From positions 1,488,001-1,552,000 of the forward strand of contig NZ_JAZHRT010000001.1 in assembly GCF_036924535.1 (NCBI RefSeq): a stretch of DNA of 64,000 nucleotides, given 5' to 3'. The position numbers and the translations under genes were made by a program. The notes beneath the pieces were generated by a model that saw only the letters and a list, made by a program, of their open reading frames with translations, was not told the DNA's origin and did no database searches. The stretch comes from Bradyrhizobium sp. AZCC 2262 (GTDB lineage Bacteria > Pseudomonadota > Alphaproteobacteria > Rhizobiales > Xanthobacteraceae). This document shows, in pieces, positions 18,249-25,990 of the stretch. The first letter of the stretch is position 1; the number at the start of each line of letters is the position of its first letter.

Positions 18249-18800
18249 TCAGTAAACCAACCCGGTGCCCGGCGGCTTTTCCAGCGCGGCGGCGAGCGAG
18301 CGATATTCCTCGCTTGTCGTGCCGGTGAGCTGGGCGATGCGGTTCAGGTGGTACTGCGCCTGGTCGCGATTACCCTGTTCGACCTGCCACAGGCCGTAAT
18401 ACTGCCAGGTCTTGACGTGGTTCGGATCGGCCTTGAGCGCGCGCTCGTACCAGATCTGCGAGACCTTGTAGTCGCCGAGCTTGCGATAGGAATAGCCGAT
18501 CAGGTTGGCGACGGCGGCTGAGTCGTCACGGCCGAGCGCCTTGAGCTGCGTGATTGCCGAGGAATAGTCGTGGCGGTCGTAGATCGCGGCGTAGGCGGCG
18601 CGATAGCCGTCAGCGAATGCGTTTTGGGCGAATGCGGTCTGCTCGTTGCCCGGGCGGGCTTCGCTGGATTTCTTTTTCTTCTTGTCCGGCGGCGGGGGAT
18701 CGTTGTCGGGCGCTGCGTAGACGACGCTAACGACAGGGGCGGCCGCGAGCGTGAGCGACAGCATTGCAAGAGTCAAAATCCTGATCGCAAGTCTATTCAT
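18249..18800 (-). CDS. Exported tetratricopeptide-repeat protein
   Basis: A 183-residue protein with a signal peptide (residues 1-29) and a charged linker PPPPDKKKKKSSEAR. Residues 65-170 form about three TPR-like helix pairs: YDRHDYSSAITQLKALGRDD, NLIGYSYRKLGDYKVSQIWYERALKADP and YGLWQVEQGNRDQAQYHLNRI. TPRs mediate protein contacts, here probably in the periplasm. It stands alone and no partner is evident. ATG 18800 fits the signal peptide exactly. Confidence 0.82.
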   Translation of the reverse strand: MNRLAIRILTLAMLSLTLAAAPVVSVVYAAPDNDPPPPDKKKKKSSEARPGNEQTAFAQNAFADGYRAAYAAIYDRHDYSSAITQLKALGRDDSAAVANLIGYSYRKLGDYKVSQIWYERALKADPNHVKTWQYYGLWQVEQGNRDQAQYHLNRIAQLTGTTSEEYRSLAAALEKPPGTGLVY

Positions 18801-19081
18801 GCATCTCTCCTGATGGCCGGTTCGGCAATCCTACACCGAAGCCCGCTGAGTTGAACCCCCGACGGCCGAGAACATTTCCGCGCCGCTTCCCTTGATTCCG
18901 CCAATTTTCATCGGCGGTGCGCAGTCAACGGACATGACGAAGATGTCATTCAGATGAACGGAATCCAAAAGTCCGATTCAGGAGGGGTTCAGCGTGGAGC
19001 CGCTAGCTTCGCATGCATGATCGGCGAGCCCGGCCTTTCGACCGGAAATGCCCGCGGGTCCCATGGAAAGAGGAGACAACC

Positions 19082-19390
19082 ATGCTCAAGACCATTTCCG
19101 CAGCGCTCGTTGCCGTTTCCGTTCTCGCCGCGCCTGCGCTTGCCGGCACGCCGGGCAAGACCGCGCAGGCTCCGGTGAACAAGACCACGCAGGCGCCGGT
19201 GAACAAGTCCACGCAGGCACCTGTTATCAAGGCTGAAGGCAAATCGAAGGCGCTGAACGCCAATGCAACGATGGGCCGCCATCACAAGCATTATCGGCAT
19301 CATCGCCACCACAAGCACATCGGCTTGCACAAGACGCATGCGAAGCACATTGCGGTCAAGCACGTGACGCCGGCCGCCAAACGCAGCTGA
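19082..19390 (+). CDS. Small exported His-rich repeat protein
   Basis: A 102-residue protein. Signal peptide MLKTISAALVAVSVLAAPALA is followed by three imperfect TQAPVNK/TQAPVIK repeats and then a His/Lys-rich half (RHHKHYRHHRHHKHIGLHK). The His clusters could bind divalent metals or act as a basic cell-surface linker. GAGGAG lies before ATG 19082. It is not matched to a named family; similar small His/Lys-rich exported proteins occur in rhizobia. No partner gene adjoins it. Confidence 0.7.
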   Translation: MLKTISAALVAVSVLAAPALAGTPGKTAQAPVNKTTQAPVNKSTQAPVIKAEGKSKALNANATMGRHHKHYRHHRHHKHIGLHKTHAKHIAVKHVTPAAKRS

Positions 19391-19592
19391 ACCTGATTCG
19401 CCGGCGCGCATTTCGCCCCCATTGCCCAGCGCCTGCGAATGACAGACCAGCCCACGCGCCATTTGCTTCGCTAATGGCCGTGGGCTGGCGCGCTCAACTT
19501 TTCGAGAGCGAAGTGAGGAGATAACCGAGTTGCGAATTCCATTTCGCTGCCGGGCGGTCTAAGAGACGGCGAAGGGCAGGGGAAGAGTTCGC

Positions 19593-20015
19593 TTGAAACG
19601 TTCGGCCAAATTCGCGGCGATGATGTTGCTGCCGATCATGCTGTCGGCCTGTGCCGCCAGCGATGACGGCAAGCCGATCACCTATACTGACGACCGCGGC
19701 GTCTCCAGCCAGCCTTTTCCCAAAAATTACCGCACCGAGGTGCTGTCGTTCCTGAAGACCTATCTCAACGACCCCGTCGGCGTGCGCGACGCCGTCATGG
19801 CCGAGCCGGTCGAGCGCGTCGTCGGCGGGCGACTGCGCTATGTCGCCTGTCTCCGGTTCAGCGCGCGCGAGTCCGACGGCGGCTACCGCGAGCCACGTGA
19901 ACGCGCCATGCTCTTCGTCGACGGTCGCCTCGACCGCATCATCGAAAACGCCGCAGAGCCCTGTGCGGGGGTGGCGTACGCGCCATTCGCGGACCTGGAA
20001 AAACTGACGCGCTGA
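19593..20015 (+). CDS. Putative outer-membrane lipoprotein
   Basis: A 140-residue protein with a lipoprotein signal, MLLPIMLSACAAS, the lipobox Cys at residue 20. The mature part has no recognised domain; RYVACLRFSARESDGGY and ENAAEPCAGVAY contain two Cys that may pair. The start is TTG at 19593, supported by GGGGAAGAG upstream. It is flanked by unrelated genes and appears monocistronic. Similar short lipoproteins are found across Bradyrhizobium, but a function cannot be given. Confidence 0.75.
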   Translation: MKRSAKFAAMMLLPIMLSACAASDDGKPITYTDDRGVSSQPFPKNYRTEVLSFLKTYLNDPVGVRDAVMAEPVERVVGGRLRYVACLRFSARESDGGYREPRERAMLFVDGRLDRIIENAAEPCAGVAYAPFADLEKLTR

Positions 20016-20166
20016 TTTCGCGCGCGTTTCATTGAAAGTGCGCCAAGCTTGTGGCCCAGCATGGCTTGGATTGGCCGGATCAGCCTTGTCGGAATTCATC
20101 CCGGCCTCCACACGAGAGTGTGATGCCGCGTCGGCCGGAAGGGTTTGACATAAGGTAGCCTGTTAT

Positions 20167-20186
20167 TTAGATCGTATGCGATCTAA
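20167..20186. promoter_or_regulatory. Palindromic operator candidate upstream of hydrolase
   Basis: Perfect 8-bp arms TTAGATCG and CGATCTAA with a 4-base spacer, 30 bases upstream of the hydrolase start. A further ATCGTAT half-like copy follows at 20186-20192. Size and symmetry suit a TetR- or MarR-type repressor; no regulator gene adjoins. Confidence 0.5.
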
Positions 20187-20215
20187 TCGTATCAGATGTA
20201 GCCGGAGTGCAATCC

Positions 20216-21265
20216 ATGCCCCTGTCCACCAATCCTGACCGCCGCCGCTTCCTCGGCACCGCCGCCGTGACACTGGCGGCGGCGCCGTTCGCCATGAGCG
20301 GCGCGCTCTTTGCGCAGTCCGGCGACGCCAGGGTCGGCGCGGGCGCGATCAGGCCGGGCGCCCACACCTCGTTTGCCGCGCTGAAACAGGTCGAGGCCGG
20401 CGTTCTCAATGTCGGTTATGCCGAAGCCGGGCCCGCCGATGGTCCCGTCGTCATCCTCCTGCACGGCTGGCCCTACGACATCTATGCCTTCGTCGATGTA
20501 GCCCCGCTGCTGGCCTCAGCGGGCTTCCGGGTGATCGCGCCCTGGCTGCGCGGCTACGGCACGACGCGCTTCCTCTCGGTCGAAACCCCGCGTAACGGCC
20601 AGCAGGGCGCGCTCGCCACCGACGTCGTCGCCCTGATGGATGCGCTGAAGATCGACAAGGCGGTGGTCGCCGGCTTCGACTGGGGCGCCCGGACCGCCGA
20701 CATCGTCGCGGCGATCTGGCCGGAGCGCGTCAAGGCGCTGGTCTCGGTCAGCGGCTATCTGATCGGCAGCCAGGAGGCCAATAGCAAGCCATTGCCGCCG
20801 ACGGCCGAACTGCAATGGTGGTACCAGTATTACTTTGCGACCGAACGCGGCCGGCTGGGCTACGAAAAATACCGGCGCGAATTTTCAAAACTGATCTGGC
20901 AGCTCGCCTCGCCGAAGTGGAATTTCGATGACGCCACCTTCGAACGCAGCGCGGCGTCCTTCGACAACCCCGACCATGTCGCCATCGTGATCCACAACTA
21001 TCGCTGGCGGCTTGGTCTCGCCCCGGGGGAGGCGAAATACGACGAACTGGAAAAGCGGCTGGCCAAATTACCCGCCATCACGGTGCCCACCGTCACCCTC
21101 GAAGGCGACGCCAACGGTGCTCCGCATCCGGACCCCAAGGTCTATGCCGGGAAGTTTTCCGGCAAATACGTTCACCGCCTGGTCACCGGGGGCATCGGAC
21201 ATAACCTGCCGCAAGAGGCGCCGCAGGCCTTTGCTAATGCGATCATCGAAGTGGCTCGCTCCTGA
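20216..21265 (+). CDS. Epoxide-hydrolase-like alpha/beta hydrolase, Tat-type signal
   Basis: A 349-residue enzyme. The N-terminus NPDRRRFLGTAAVTLAAAP is a twin-arginine-type export signal. The fold shows HGWP (83-86, oxyanion loop), the nucleophile elbow AGFDWGAR with Asp155 in place of Ser, and the catalytic His in GGIGHNLPQE. An Asp nucleophile is the hallmark of epoxide hydrolases and haloalkane dehalogenases. ATG 20216 is 9 bases after CCGGAG; the GTG at 20207 is too close to that site. A perfect palindrome just upstream suggests repressor control. Substrate unknown. Confidence 0.88.
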   Translation: MPLSTNPDRRRFLGTAAVTLAAAPFAMSGALFAQSGDARVGAGAIRPGAHTSFAALKQVEAGVLNVGYAEAGPADGPVVILLHGWPYDIYAFVDVAPLLASAGFRVIAPWLRGYGTTRFLSVETPRNGQQGALATDVVALMDALKIDKAVVAGFDWGARTADIVAAIWPERVKALVSVSGYLIGSQEANSKPLPPTAELQWWYQYYFATERGRLGYEKYRREFSKLIWQLASPKWNFDDATFERSAASFDNPDHVAIVIHNYRWRLGLAPGEAKYDELEKRLAKLPAITVPTVTLEGDANGAPHPDPKVYAGKFSGKYVHRLVTGGIGHNLPQEAPQAFANAIIEVARS

Positions 21266-21585
21266 AGGGAGCTTGGCCGGCCGGCGGGCGAAGAGCCTGC
21301 CGGCGGGGGGGCCGTCTTCCGGGGGGCCTTGGACGGAACCGTGAACGAATTTGGATCACTTTTCGGCGAGGGTTGAACCTTGCCTTAGCCACCCCGGACA
21401 TCAACTAAGCGGGAAACCACCTCCTTAACGGAGGAAAAAGTCTTACGTGCGAGGGAACTAAAGCGCTTTGTTGCTGTGCCGTCACAGTGGCGCGCCATCG
21501 GGTCGCGGGCACTTGCCGCAAAGCAACCTAAATGAAGTCACGTTGTTTGGATTGGTGTCTGCAACGTCCGTAACGGGGAATGATG
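21266..21585. other. Intergenic region before Omp25-like gene
   Basis: No gene seen. It holds a GC-rich inverted repeat (GCCGGC arms near 21290-21305) that may end the hydrolase transcript, and a CCTCC-TTAAC-GGAGG hairpin at 21420-21434 in the presumed 5' leader of the outer-membrane protein gene. Confidence 0.5.
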
Positions 21586-22299
21586 ATGAAGAAGATTTTG
21601 CTCGGCGCTGCCGCGCTGGCCGCCATGGCGGCTCCAGCTTTTGCGGCCGACATGCCGCCGCGGCCCTATACCAAGGCGCCGGCCTATACCGCGCCTCAGG
21701 TCGTCTATAACTGGACCGGATTTTATATCGGTGGCCATGTGGGCGGCGCCTTCGCAGGCAACAACTCCCTGCAGGGCAGCGACGCCCGCTTCCTTGGCGG
21801 CGTGCAGGGCGGCTTCGACTATCAGTTCGCGCCGAACTGGGTCATGGGTGCCGAAGCCCAGTACAGCTGGCTGCCCGCCAGCAATAATAATGGCGTGCTG
21901 TTTCCGGGCGGTACCCTCGTGACCTCCAACACCGACCAGATCGGCTCGGTGACCGGCCGGCTCGGCTACACTTGGGGCCCGGCGCTGCTGTACGCCAAGG
22001 GCGGTTACGCCTGGCGCGACGGCAACAATCTCGGGGTGTCGGTGGCCGGCGTGCCGGCGGCCTTCACCACCAACGGCAGCCACAAGGACGGCTACACCGT
22101 CGGCGGCGGCCTTGAATACATGTTCGCCCCGAACTGGTCGGCCAAGGCCGAATACCAGTATTACAACTTCGGCAACACCACCTTCACGGCAGGCCCTGCC
22201 GACATCGCCGGTCGCAGCTTCCGCAACGACGAACACACCGCCAAGGTCGGCGTGAACTACCGGTTTGGTTGGGGTGGGCCTGCTGCCTCCAGATATTGA
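21586..22299 (+). CDS. Outer-membrane beta-barrel protein (Omp25/31 family)
   Basis: A 237-residue porin-like protein. The signal peptide MKKILLGAAALAAMAAPAFA is followed by ADMPPRPYTKAPAY, a linker typical of rhizobial Omp25/31 proteins, then YNWTGFYIGGHVGGAF and alternating strands ending in the aromatic VGVNYRFGW. Three ATG codons are consecutive (21580, 21583, 21586); only the last has GGGGA at a proper distance. Abundant small barrels of this kind stabilise the outer membrane. A strong terminator follows. Confidence 0.92.
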   Translation: MKKILLGAAALAAMAAPAFAADMPPRPYTKAPAYTAPQVVYNWTGFYIGGHVGGAFAGNNSLQGSDARFLGGVQGGFDYQFAPNWVMGAEAQYSWLPASNNNGVLFPGGTLVTSNTDQIGSVTGRLGYTWGPALLYAKGGYAWRDGNNLGVSVAGVPAAFTTNGSHKDGYTVGGGLEYMFAPNWSAKAEYQYYNFGNTTFTAGPADIAGRSFRNDEHTAKVGVNYRFGWGGPAASRY

Positions 22300-22322
22300 T
22301 ACGGCGCTTCGTATCGAGACCC

Positions 22323-22353
22323 AAAAAGGCCGGCGTCACGCCGGCCTTTTTTT
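22323..22353 (+). terminator. Rho-independent terminator
   Basis: Arms AAAAAGGCCGGCG and CGCCGGCCTTTTT with a TCA loop, followed by more T residues, 24 bases after the outer-membrane protein stop. Confidence 0.92.
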
Positions 22354-22492
22354 GATCGGATGCCGGCGCGGCTGCGCCTCGCGTGGCTTGCCGCGTGCAC
22401 TTTGAGTGCGCCAAAAAAAATTTCGCGCTGCACGCAACTTTTCGTCATGATCCGCTATTATAAATTCCAGCCGGCTGGTTGGACATCAAAAC

Positions 22493-22732
22493 ATGCGTGC
22501 TTTTGCGTTAGGGCTGATCTTTTCCGCAGCGGCGTTTCCGTGCCTTGCTCAAACTGTCCTGAAATCCGAACCGCTTATTCTTGCTCCCTATGAAATCGCC
22601 CTCGTGCAGGATCCGTCGTGCGGGGCCGGCAAGGTGCGCAAGGTAACCGGCGCGATCAGGGGACTGCAGCGGCGCAAGGCCTGTGTCACTCTGGCTTCGG
22701 AACAGGCTTCGCTGGTCTCGGCGACGCCGTAA
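22493..22732 (+). CDS. Small exported protein (DUF6719-like)
   Basis: A 79-residue protein with a signal peptide (MRAFALGLIFSAAAFPCLAQ) and a compact mature part, SEPLILAPYEIALVQDPSCG then GKVRKVTGAIRGLQRRKACV, with two Cys that could pair. Proteins with this exact layout are frequent in Bradyrhizobium and I associate them with DUF6719, from memory. It stands alone. No function is known. Confidence 0.65.
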   Translation: MRAFALGLIFSAAAFPCLAQTVLKSEPLILAPYEIALVQDPSCGAGKVRKVTGAIRGLQRRKACVTLASEQASLVSATP

Positions 22733-22818
22733 AACCGATTTTCTCCCTCGGATGTCGTCCCCGGCGAACGGGACCCATCTGGCGAGAGCCGTTGCTTGCC
22801 CGACCGGCCGCCGTCCCC

Positions 22819-23073
22819 TTACGACGCCAACTGCAATTCCGTCTGCGCTTCGCGCTCGGCCTCGGCCTTGTTGCGAGCGGGGTCTTCATACGGCTCGAGC
22901 TGGCACGGCTTGATCTCGTAGTCGTGGTCCAGCACCGGATGAGGGTGCTCTTTGTCGTCCTCGGAGACGACATCGACCACGAGGCCGCTCTTCTGGGCAA
23001 TCTTCCAGACGTCGGCCGCGGTGGGATAGGCCTTGCTCAGCTTGGCATCGTTTGAGAACAGCGCGTAGGGCAT
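22819..23073 (-). CDS. Conserved small protein, unknown function
   Basis: An 84-residue soluble protein starting MPYALFSNDAKLSKAYPTAADVWKI. The C-terminal third is rich in Glu/Ala/Arg (EDPARNKAEAEREAQTELQ) and likely helical. Only the segment from ATG 23073 is counted; a few upstream codons are open but lack a ribosome site. I recognise the type as a conserved hypothetical of Bradyrhizobium. No partner or role can be inferred. Confidence 0.65.
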   Translation of the reverse strand: MPYALFSNDAKLSKAYPTAADVWKIAQKSGLVVDVVSEDDKEHPHPVLDHDYEIKPCQLEPYEDPARNKAEAEREAQTELQLAS

Positions 23074-23268
23074 TGTCGGCTCCGGCAAAAACGGTCAACG
23101 CGGAAGCGGGGCCCGGGTTTCAGGCTTGGCTGCCATGCCGCCATTCGACAGGCTGTTTCGGGAGCAAATTGGCTCGCTTCGGCCCATTTTTGTGGAGTCT
23201 CTGAGTCTTTAACGAGCCGTAAACGCCCGAAAAAAGAATCCCCGAGACTCGACCGCCAGAATCGCCGG

Positions 23269-23388
23269 ATGTTTCCGGCCATGAGAACGAGCCTCCAGAC
23301 CTCCTGCGAGCGTGTCCAACTCACGCTGACCGTCTGCCTCTTGGTCGCCTGCGCGGCCAACGTGGCACTGGTATGCGCCTGGCTTTAG
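23269..23388 (+). CDS. Possible micro-protein with one membrane helix
   Basis: A 39-codon ORF: a short basic N-terminus followed by LTLTVCLLVACAANVALVCA, a single hydrophobic helix. No clear ribosome-binding site. It lies in an otherwise empty 409-base stretch (23074-23482) in which nothing else is seen. Could be chance. Confidence 0.28.
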   Translation: MFPAMRTSLQTSCERVQLTLTVCLLVACAANVALVCAWL

Positions 23389-23482
23389 CCCAGGCCGATT
23401 GACGCCCGCCTCATTCCGCTGAACATGACTGCCAAAGGGGAGAGCCGCGCGAGCGGCCGGCGGATCAAGGACGGGGCAGGAA

Positions 23483-23848
23483 ATGATCGAAACGCTGCAG
23501 CAGCGGGTCAACGACGACGAGGGCCTGGTCCGGCGCGGCCGGTATCTAACGACCAGTTTCCTTCTGGAAGTTGGCGCAACGCCCTGGCTGATCTCCATCT
23601 TCGAGGGCCGTATCGTCTCGGTGACGGAAGGGCCGTTCGTGATGCCGTCTTCGTCCTTTGCGCTCCGTGCGTCCGAACAGGAATGGCAGAAATTCTGGAG
23701 CAGGCGGCCGCCACCGGGCTCGAATGACCTGATGGCGCTGATCAAGCGGCGCGCGCTGAAGGCCGAAGGCAATCTGCAGATATTCATGTCCCATCTGCGC
23801 TACTTCAAGGAAGCCCTTGCCAAGCTGCGCGAAGGAGCCGCCGCATGA
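23483..23848 (+). CDS. Small protein coupled to alpha/beta hydrolase
   Basis: A 121-residue protein without signal or membrane segment. LLEVGATPWLISIFEGRIVSVTEGPFVMPSSSF followed by WQKFWSRRPPPG has the feel of the SCP2-like sterol-carrier fold, where a small domain binds a hydrophobic ligand, but this is a tentative reading. The stop overlaps the start of the next gene (ATGA), so the two are translated together and probably act on the same compound. No closer assignment is possible. Confidence 0.68.
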   Translation: MIETLQQRVNDDEGLVRRGRYLTTSFLLEVGATPWLISIFEGRIVSVTEGPFVMPSSSFALRASEQEWQKFWSRRPPPGSNDLMALIKRRALKAEGNLQIFMSHLRYFKEALAKLREGAAA

Positions 23849-24693
23849 GCGCGAGATTCGAGCCGATTACCGGCCGCTACATGCATCTCGATCTGTTCGG
23901 CCGGCCGCACCGGATCTATGTCGAGGAAGCCGGCGAGGGGTCACCGTTGCTGTGCCTGCACACCGCGGGCAGTGACGGGCGGCAGTATCGCGGCCTGATG
24001 AACGACACGCGTGTTACCCGAAACCACCGCGTGATCGCCTTCGATATGCCTTGGCACGGCAAATCCTCGCCGCCTGCCGGCTGGCATGAGGAGGAATATC
24101 AGCTCACCTCGGCGCAATATACGACCATGGTGCTGGAGATTTCGGCAGCGCTTGGCCTCGACAAACCGATCCTGATCGGCTGCTCGATCGGCGGCCGCAT
24201 CGCGCTGCATCTGGCGCTCGAGCATCCGGAACGATTTCGCGCCATCATCGGCCTGCAGGCCGGTGCGCATGTCGATCCCTATTATGACCTCAACTTCCTC
24301 CACCGGGCGGACGTGCATGGCGGCGAAGTCTGCGGCGCCATCGTCTCAGGGCTGGTCGGCCCCGATGCGCCGGACAGGGAGCGCTGGGAAACGCTTTGGC
24401 ATTACATGCAGGGCGGTCCCGGCGTCTTCAAGGGCGATCTCTATTTCTACAAGCTGGACGGCGACATCCGCGGTCGGGTCGCGCAGATCGACACAAGGCG
24501 CTGCCCGCTGTTTTTGCTGTCCGGCGAATACGACTATTCCTGCACGCCGGAGGAGACGCTGGCGGTGGCGAAAAGTATTCCCGGCTGCGAGGTCACCATC
24601 ATGAAGGGGCTCGGCCACTTTCCGATGAGCGAAGACCCGCAGGCGTTTCTCACGCATCTGCTGCCGGTGCTGGAGAAGATCGCGGGGAATTAG
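23845..24693 (+). CDS. Alpha/beta hydrolase
   Basis: A 282-residue cytoplasmic hydrolase. CLHTAGSDGRQYRGL is the oxyanion loop, ILIGCSIGGRIALHLAL the nucleophile elbow with catalytic Ser, SGEYDYSCTPEE supplies the Asp and GLGHFPMSEDP the His. The pattern fits the broad family of C-C bond hydrolases, lipases and esterases. It is coupled to the small gene before it. The pair recalls cassettes acting on aromatic or lipid-like substrates, but none can be named. Confidence 0.87.
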   Translation: MSARFEPITGRYMHLDLFGRPHRIYVEEAGEGSPLLCLHTAGSDGRQYRGLMNDTRVTRNHRVIAFDMPWHGKSSPPAGWHEEEYQLTSAQYTTMVLEISAALGLDKPILIGCSIGGRIALHLALEHPERFRAIIGLQAGAHVDPYYDLNFLHRADVHGGEVCGAIVSGLVGPDAPDRERWETLWHYMQGGPGVFKGDLYFYKLDGDIRGRVAQIDTRRCPLFLLSGEYDYSCTPEETLAVAKSIPGCEVTIMKGLGHFPMSEDPQAFLTHLLPVLEKIAGN

Positions 24694-24795
24694 GCTCGCT
24701 CAGAGCGTGGTCCGGACAAAATTGCGAAAACAACCCCAAGCAAAGTAGAATGGTCCTTGGTAGGCAGCGCTTGCGTCCGGGCAAGGGATGTCAGG

Positions 24796-25251
24796 CTATT
24801 TACCCAGCCGCGGCGGCAGTGCGCCTTCCTTCAAGGCGGCGTGGACCTTGGCCATGGTGGCCGTGCAGTAGGCCTCGCGCTCGCGGTTGAATCGCTCTTG
24901 ATGGGCGCGGAAACTGGCGATCCGCGCTTTGATCTCGGACTGGAAATCCTCCCGCACGTCGGGACGGGCAAGGGGGACCGGCCTCGGTATCTCCCGTGCC
25001 GTTTCCCCGGACACTTCTACTGTCGGGACTTGAGCTTCGGTCGGCGCCCGAGCGGCAGGTGGCGTCTCAGCCAGCAGAGCGGAAATGTCGAAGAGGGCTG
25101 CGGTTGGACGGGTGGTTTCGGATGTCTCGACGGAGAGCGGGGCAACCGACGCGCCGACCATCGTCTCGGCTTCCGGCATCTTGCCGGTCACCGATTGGAC
25201 AAACGCCATCGTTTGCGCGATCAGGAGATCGCGTTCCCTCATCCATTTCAT
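24796..25251 (-). CDS. Hypothetical protein with terminal helix
   Basis: A 151-residue soluble protein with a likely helical N-terminus (MKWMRERDLLIAQTMAFVQ), a disordered Pro/Thr/Glu-rich centre and a charged helical C-terminus (FQSEIKARIASFRAHQERFN) that may form a coiled coil. GAGG lies 6 bases before the ATG. No domain recognised; similar proteins are known only as conserved hypotheticals in this group. Confidence 0.6.
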   Translation of the reverse strand: MKWMRERDLLIAQTMAFVQSVTGKMPEAETMVGASVAPLSVETSETTRPTAALFDISALLAETPPAARAPTEAQVPTVEVSGETAREIPRPVPLARPDVREDFQSEIKARIASFRAHQERFNREREAYCTATMAKVHAALKEGALPPRLGK

Positions 25252-25420
25252 GAAACACCTCGGCCCAAGTCACTCCATCAAACGGTTTTTGTGGAATCAA
25301 GCGGGTGGGGAGGGTGGCTGGGGATAACTGCCACGCTTTTGCGCGCGAGGTGACAAAACGGTGACAGTTCGTGACTGGCAACGTGCACATGGCGCGAGAT
25401 CCGCGGCTCGTGGCGTGGCC

Positions 25421-25663
25421 TTAGCGTTCGCGGGGATTTGTGTTCGGGACAAATGGCGCGCCGACCACGCGTACCGGCGGCTGGTCGCTGACATAGATGA
25501 TTCGCTTGTCGGGTGAGGGGGCCTGCTCGACGCGGCCGGTCGTCCGGTCGGCGAACGGCACCGGCTTGTTACCCAACAGCGTTGCGCCGCCCGCAATGGC
25601 TACGCTGAAAGACGCGACAACGGCCAGCAGGACCATGTTGCAATTTTCTTCGCGAATCCTCAT
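25421..25663 (-). CDS. Small membrane-anchored protein
   Basis: An 80-residue ORF beginning MRIREENCNMVLLAVVASFS, with one hydrophobic helix (about 10-30) and a short exported tail containing RIIYVSDQPPVRVVGAPFVP. The ORF extends upstream in frame but the shorter start fits an N-terminal anchor. No family recognised. Its Pro-rich tail suggests a periplasmic location. Confidence 0.5.
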   Translation of the reverse strand: MRIREENCNMVLLAVVASFSVAIAGGATLLGNKPVPFADRTTGRVEQAPSPDKRIIYVSDQPPVRVVGAPFVPNTNPRER

Positions 25664-25990
25664 GCGAGAAAAACGCGGAAGGGAAGGAGTGGTTCCAGCC
25701 AGCAAGGCGGGGGAGGCGGACATCCGCGACAGGCGGCTCCCCCTTGAATAAGACAGAAACGGATTCAGAACGTGACCGATTGAGGCGACATCGGCACATG
25801 CATTCGACGATGAGGGCATATGACGGTTTGATGTTCGAAACTACCTAGGGCTGCATCCGTCGCACCACGCAAAGGAGCCGTGGCGATGGCAGCTATGTCG
25901 GAATGCCAATGCAGCTCTCGCAAAGTTGTCCGCGAACGACATTGAATCTGTAGTAGACAGCTGACGTAATCAATTAAGCTGCGCCGGTAG
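25664..25990. other. Intergenic, no gene seen
   Basis: Separates a leftward small gene from the rightward hydrolase at 25991. I see no clear RNA, repeat or operator; promoters for both directions are expected here. Confidence 0.5.

Noticed and set aside
21420..21434. CCTCC-TTAAC-GGAGG hairpin as a riboswitch
   Set aside because: Too short and without any known riboswitch core; left as a leader hairpin.
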